From: JAXGYV01 sp040772045
Lineage (GTDB): Bacteria > Actinomycetota > Thermoleophilia > UBA2241
Reading direction: 5' to 3'
DNA: 64,000 nt
Assembly (NCBI GenBank): GCA_040772045.1
Contig: JAXGYV010000011.1
Coordinates: 18,268-82,267, forward strand
Program-made: the position numbers and the translations under genes
Shown here: in pieces, positions 60,570 to 64,000 of the stretch
How the letters are laid out: each line of letters begins with the position of its first letter
Numbering within the stretch: position 1 is the stretch's first letter
The notes under the pieces: generated by a model
What the model was told of the DNA's origin: nothing
The model's database searches: none
The model's input: the letters and a program-made list of their open reading frames with translations, nothing else

Positions 60570-62557
60570 ACCAGCACTCCGGCCACCGAAGCTATGCCGA
60601 GCATGAGCAAGACACTCCAGGCTGTCCACCTCCAGGAACGTGTCTCCTGCTTGATCACCGCCACCGCGGCTGCGCAGGGGATGAACGTCATGATCATCAC
60701 GAGGAACGCCATCCCCGCCGCCGGCGGGAGCACATCCGCTACTCGCGCAGCCAGACCGACTCCGCTGCCGTCGGCGGGAAATAGGACACCGAGCGTGGCA
60801 ATGGTGTTCTCCTTGGCGGCGAAACCGCTGAGCAGGGCCACCACCAGACGCCAGTCGCCCAAACCGGCTAGCGCACCTACCGGCGCGAGCAAGCGGCCGA
60901 GGTCGGCCAGCAAGCTGTGTTGCGGATCGCCCGCGGGAAGGGCGGAGAGTATCCAGACTACGCTAGACACGATGACGATGATGACCCCTGCCTTGCGCAC
61001 AAAGGCCACGGTGCTCCGCCATACGAACAGACTGATGGTACGGAGATTGGGACGGTGGTAGAGCGGCATCTCCATGATGAATGCCGTTCGTTCTCCTCGA
61101 AAGACCGTCCGGTTCACCACCGTACCCACGACGAAGAGGATGAGCAGGTTCGTCGCGACCAGCCCCCAGGAAACCAGGGTGGCAGCTCCACCAAATAGGG
61201 CTGGCGCAAGGAAGGCGATCACGGCCAGACGAGCTGTGCACGGGACGAGTGGCGTAAGGAGGATGGTGAGCAGCCGCGCACGACGTTCCTCGATGATACG
61301 CGTTCCCATCACCCCCGGCACATTACAGCCGAGGCCGACGACGAGTGGGAGTACCGACTTGCCATGTAACCCCATCCAGTGCATGAGGCGATCCATGACG
61401 TAGGCGATGCGTGCCATGTAGCCGACGTCCTCGATGGCGCCGAGCACTGCGAAGAAGATGATCAGGATCGGGATGAACGTGAGGACCGTACCCACACCCC
61501 CGACGAGCCCGTCCACCAGGAGACCCGAGAGCCACCAGGGGGCACCGACTAGTGCACTATCTGCCACGCGAACGAGCTGGCCGGAGATCAGCCCATCGAG
61601 CCACTGCACAATAGGGCCGGCCACGGTGTACGTGAGCAAGAACGTAATACCGAACATGCCGATCGCCAGCAGCGGACCCCACACGTAGTGGGTAGCCACC
61701 TTGTCGATACGACCGGTGATGGTCAACGCGCCCACCCGTGGGCGGATGACCGCCGCACGTACCATGCGACCTATCCATTGGTAACGACTGCCGGCGATGT
61801 CCAGGTAAGCATCTTCATGCTGTTTGAGCTCGACCTCGATGTCTCCCCAAGCAGCGGGTACCGAGGTACGCACCATCTCAGCCACCTCGGTGTCGCCCTC
61901 CAGCAGCTTGAGGGCAACCCAGTCGGCCGGGTAGGGTCGCGGCAGCCGGTCGACGACCGCCGCACAGATCTTCCGCAGCACCTGCTCGTGCTCGAGCGCG
62001 ATGGCTGGTCGACTGGGTACGAACATCGTCGGGTTGTCGGCAAGTCGCAGAGCCGCGTCGAGCAGCTCACCCACACCCCGATTCTTGGTGGCGACCAGGC
62101 CGACTACAGGCGTGCCCAAAGCCGCCTCGAGCACGCCGGTCTCGATGTGCACGCCGTGCTGCTCCGCGACGTCGACCATGTTGATGCCGATGACCACAGG
62201 CACCGGCAGCATGAGCAGCTCGGCGACCAGATAGAGACCGCGCTCGAGGGCCGCTGCGTTGACGATGGCCACCACTACGTCGGGCCGCTCGCGAAGGATG
62301 AAGTCGCGCGCAATACGCTCCTCCTCCGAATTAGCCGACAGACCGTAGGTCCCGGGTAGATCCACCAGGTGAAGCCGCCGCCCCCCGTGGTCGAGCCCAC
62401 CGGTCTTCTGCTCCACCGTCTTGCCGGGCCAGTTGCCAACGTGTTGATTCATACCTGTCAGCACGTTGAAAACGGTGGACTTGCCCACGTTCGGCTGGCC
62501 GGCTAAAGCGATCGTGAGAGGGGGACGCGCACGCGGCTCGGGATGAAGATGCTCCAT
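60545..62557 (-). CDS. feoB: ferrous iron transport protein B
   Basis: The 670-residue protein has an N-terminal G domain with G1 LAGQPNVGKSTVFNVLTG, G3 LHLVDLPGTYGLSANSEEE and G4 VIGINMVD, then a helical GDI-like spacer and a C-terminal membrane half with two Gate-type segments (GYMARIAYVMDRLMHWMGLH; GKSVLPLVVGLGCNVPGVMG; FAAKENTIATLGVLF). The length is slightly shorter than average FeoB but all parts are present. It imports Fe2+ across the inner membrane. It follows feoA by 15 bases and its end overlaps the SpoIIE-type gene tail-to-tail. Confidence 0.94.
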   Translation of the reverse strand: MEHLHPEPRARPPLTIALAGQPNVGKSTVFNVLTGMNQHVGNWPGKTVEQKTGGLDHGGRRLHLVDLPGTYGLSANSEEERIARDFILRERPDVVVAIVNAAALERGLYLVAELLMLPVPVVIGINMVDVAEQHGVHIETGVLEAALGTPVVGLVATKNRGVGELLDAALRLADNPTMFVPSRPAIALEHEQVLRKICAAVVDRLPRPYPADWVALKLLEGDTEVAEMVRTSVPAAWGDIEVELKQHEDAYLDIAGSRYQWIGRMVRAAVIRPRVGALTITGRIDKVATHYVWGPLLAIGMFGITFLLTYTVAGPIVQWLDGLISGQLVRVADSALVGAPWWLSGLLVDGLVGGVGTVLTFIPILIIFFAVLGAIEDVGYMARIAYVMDRLMHWMGLHGKSVLPLVVGLGCNVPGVMGTRIIEERRARLLTILLTPLVPCTARLAVIAFLAPALFGGAATLVSWGLVATNLLILFVVGTVVNRTVFRGERTAFIMEMPLYHRPNLRTISLFVWRSTVAFVRKAGVIIVIVSSVVWILSALPAGDPQHSLLADLGRLLAPVGALAGLGDWRLVVALLSGFAAKENTIATLGVLFPADGSGVGLAARVADVLPPAAGMAFLVMIMTFIPCAAAVAVIKQETRSWRWTAWSVLLMLGIASVAGVLVYQVGSRL

Positions 62558-62572
62558 CTCAGCGGCTAGCGG

Positions 62573-62884
62573 CTACCTCACCGCGACTTCGATCTTCTGC
62601 GCCTCGCCTCGCCCGAGCGCTACCCGCACTTCGCGCACAACGACGATGATCGGACCTCGGCCACGGTTCTGCACCACAGTCACCTCTGCTCCCGGGGTAA
62701 AGCCAAGCGCCAGAAGCCGACTTGCCAACCCTCTGCCACCCAGGAGCCGGCAGACCACGCCAGTAACGCCAGCGGGGACTCCGTCCAGCGTTCGCGCCGA
62801 GCCCGCGGACTGTGCCACCAAACAGGAGTCCAGCATCCTACTCTTCTGTGTATGGAGGAGGTGCCTATGATGTGCCTTAGGCAT
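62573..62884 (-). CDS. feoA: ferrous iron transport protein A
   Basis: The 103-residue protein has a C-terminal SH3-like FeoA domain: VTGVVCRLLGGRGLASRLLA, LGFTPGAEVTVVQNRGRGPI, then VALGRGEAQKIEVAV. FeoA is the small cytoplasmic partner of FeoB. The ATG at 62884 overlaps the stop of an upstream broken frame; an internal ATG at 62836 (MLDSCLVAQ) is an alternative start that would give a more typical length of 87 residues. It is followed 15 bases later by feoB. Confidence 0.88.
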   Translation of the reverse strand: MPKAHHRHLLHTQKSRMLDSCLVAQSAGSARTLDGVPAGVTGVVCRLLGGRGLASRLLALGFTPGAEVTVVQNRGRGPIIVVVREVRVALGRGEAQKIEVAVR

Positions 62885-63107
62885 AAACCAGCACCTTCTC
62901 AGCCGCTCTGCTCCCTAGCACAGCACCGCTTGCCCCGCCCACGCGGAGGAGCATGAGGCCCGCGACTGCCTGTACGTCCTCCACAGTCACCTGGGCCTCG
63001 GGCAGCAAGCCGCGCTGAGCCAAGTAGCCTCCCTGGTCATGCCATCCTCGCGATGCTCGATCGGTAGTTTGTGCGACCCTATCTCCTGTGAGGAGGATAT
63101 CCCACTG
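62877..63107 (-). pseudogene. FeoA/DtxR-type SH3 domain remnant without a start codon
   Basis: A minus-strand frame of about 76 codons ends at 62877 and overlaps the feoA start by 8 bases. It reads GYLAQRGLLPEAQVTVEDVQ, GLMLLRVGGASGAVLG and SRAAEKVLVYA, which fits a second FeoA-like protein or the C-terminal SH3 domain of a DtxR-type iron repressor. No ATG or GTG occurs at its beginning, where an in-frame stop (63108-63110) blocks further extension. It is probably the tail of a broken or frameshifted gene once coupled to feoA. Confidence 0.55.
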
Positions 63108-63198
63108 CTATCCGTTAGGCAATCCTCATACCTGTTCCACGGTCAAGGGGCCATGCTCTCAGCACGAGGAGCTACCTCACGAAACGGGGCTTAGTTCA

Positions 63199-63963
63199 TC
63201 AGCCCTTCGCCACTGAACGCTCGCAGGAGCAGAAACGCTCGAGGCCCAACAGCTCTGCGGCTCCCGCCACGGTGACACCGTAGAAGATCACGGGCTTATC
63301 CGTGCGGTAGTCGGTAATCGTCGCGTTCACCAGCGTCGTGCCGGTAACCAACGCGATATCGCACCACTCGAGGCTCCCACTCGCTGCTTCTGAGCCGTCC
63401 ACTCTCACGCCGAACCTCTCAACACCGATGTTGTCGGCATCGAGGTCAGTGACCCTCAGACTGTACTTCCGCGAAAGTACCTCGACCATTCTCGGCTGAA
63501 AGCCGACGATCAGGACGTTGTGCACCGAAGGGTGCTTCTCCTGGAGGTAGTCGACAAGTAGCTTGGCGCAGGCAACGGGCTCCTCGTCCTTACAGTGCTG
63601 CGTCCCCTCAATGAGCCCGAGCGAGCGCATCACGGCGTTCAAGCTCGCGAAGAACACCGCGCGCTCGTGGTTGTCGCTGAGTGGCAAAGCCAGTACGTCG
63701 GCGATGGTGCCCTCGAAGTCCCCATGGAAGGTATCGGTGTACGCCTGCCCGACGGCACCCTTGAAACGCGCCGCCACCATGTACTCGCGACCGCGGACGA
63801 TCGGGTAGTCGGTATGCTGAGGATCGCCAATCGCCTCGCGCGTCGTCAGACGCGAGCACGTTACCTCCATCGTGTCTCTGGCCAGGCTGTGCTCCTCGGC
63901 AATACGGCCGAACAGAGTCTTCAACCTAGAATACAGATCAGTCGCGGTATCCAACGATGCCAT
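63199..63963 (-). CDS. DUF364 / DUF4213 putative heavy-metal chelation protein
   Basis: The 254-residue protein has an N-terminal DUF4213-like region (SRLTTREAIGDPQHTDYPIV) and a C-terminal DUF364 Rossmann-like region with VLIVGFQPRMVEVLSRKYSL, VTDLDADNIG and CDIALVTGTTLVNATITDYR. The family is annotated as putative heavy-metal chelation. AAAAGGGGG precedes the ATG at 63963. It lies on the same strand as feoAB, about 300 bases upstream of feoA, so a metal-related role is plausible but not shown. The small hairpin GGGCT/AGCCC at its stop may be a weak terminator. Confidence 0.82.
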   Translation of the reverse strand: MASLDTATDLYSRLKTLFGRIAEEHSLARDTMEVTCSRLTTREAIGDPQHTDYPIVRGREYMVAARFKGAVGQAYTDTFHGDFEGTIADVLALPLSDNHERAVFFASLNAVMRSLGLIEGTQHCKDEEPVACAKLLVDYLQEKHPSVHNVLIVGFQPRMVEVLSRKYSLRVTDLDADNIGVERFGVRVDGSEAASGSLEWCDIALVTGTTLVNATITDYRTDKPVIFYGVTVAGAAELLGLERFCSCERSVAKG

Positions 63964-64000
63964 TGTGTAGACCCCCTTTTGAGCGCGCGGTCGCCTTGAG

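Overview
This 64 kb window is GC-rich bacterial chromosome with tightly packed genes, frequent 4-base ATGA overlaps and strong Shine-Dalgarno sequences. It carries a type A RNase P RNA, a primary sigma factor, Ku/LigD end joining, coiled-coil NlpC/P60-type wall hydrolases, a dlt-like envelope acylation operon, SHOCT and MEDS proteins and FeoAB. Together these suggest a Gram-positive-type, high-GC bacterium, most likely a deep-branching actinobacterial lineage. That placement is an inference; no 16S rRNA or taxon-specific marker is present. I saw no tRNA, rRNA, insertion sequence, prophage or CRISPR array.

Layout. 1-2.8 kb (minus): a frameshifted, edge-truncated AddB-like gene, a small membrane protein and a cupin_5 protein. 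2.9-3.3 kb (minus): rnpB with promoter and terminator. 3.7-8.8 kb (plus): an operon with an iron-sulfur-flavoprotein-like gene, an acyl carrier protein, a 63-residue transmembrane microprotein ending in FRYVGF, an acyl-adenylating enzyme, an MBOAT acyltransferase and a DltD-like SGNH protein. 8.8-17.1 kb (minus): a pentose-phosphate operon tkt-tal-pgi-gnd-zwf-pgl, with zwf and pgl frameshifted. 17.4-22.5 kb (minus): cupin, SHOCT, DAK2-DegV fusion, DUF1295, HEAT-repeat and SDR genes. 22.9-28.2 kb (plus): UvrD helicase, a helical protein and a HAD/AIR-synthase fusion. 28.3-33.5 kb (minus): HEPN-CBS protein, two paralogous coiled-coil wall hydrolases and the MoxR-VWA pair between them. 34-35.2 kb (plus): rpoD. 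35.3-45.0 kb (minus): a branched-chain-type ABC transporter with an acyl-CoA ligase, a TetR regulator and small accessory genes. 45.6-54.4 kb (plus): a DNA-binding c-di-GMP enzyme, a P-type ATPase, ku and ligD. 54.5-57.9 kb (minus): glycosyltransferase, DUF5131 protein, a hypothetical and a cupredoxin. 58.3-60.6 kb (plus): MEDS and SpoIIE-type signalling pair. 60.5-64 kb (minus): feoA-feoB, a broken FeoA/DtxR-type SH3 remnant and a DUF364 protein.

The most interesting system is the acyl-shuttle operon at 4.4-8.8 kb. It has every part of the Dlt relay: carrier protein, adenylating enzyme, MBOAT, microprotein with a C-terminal F-x-Y-x-x-F hexapeptide, and a Ser-dependent transferase. The adenylating enzyme, however, looks like an acyl-CoA-ligase type without the amino-acid-binding aspartate of DltA, so the cargo is probably not D-alanine.

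Three frameshifts (addB-like, zwf, pgl) all have the same sign, as if one base were missing each time. Two lie in or beside short homopolymer runs and one in a CG-repeat palindrome. Consensus error is as likely as real mutation.
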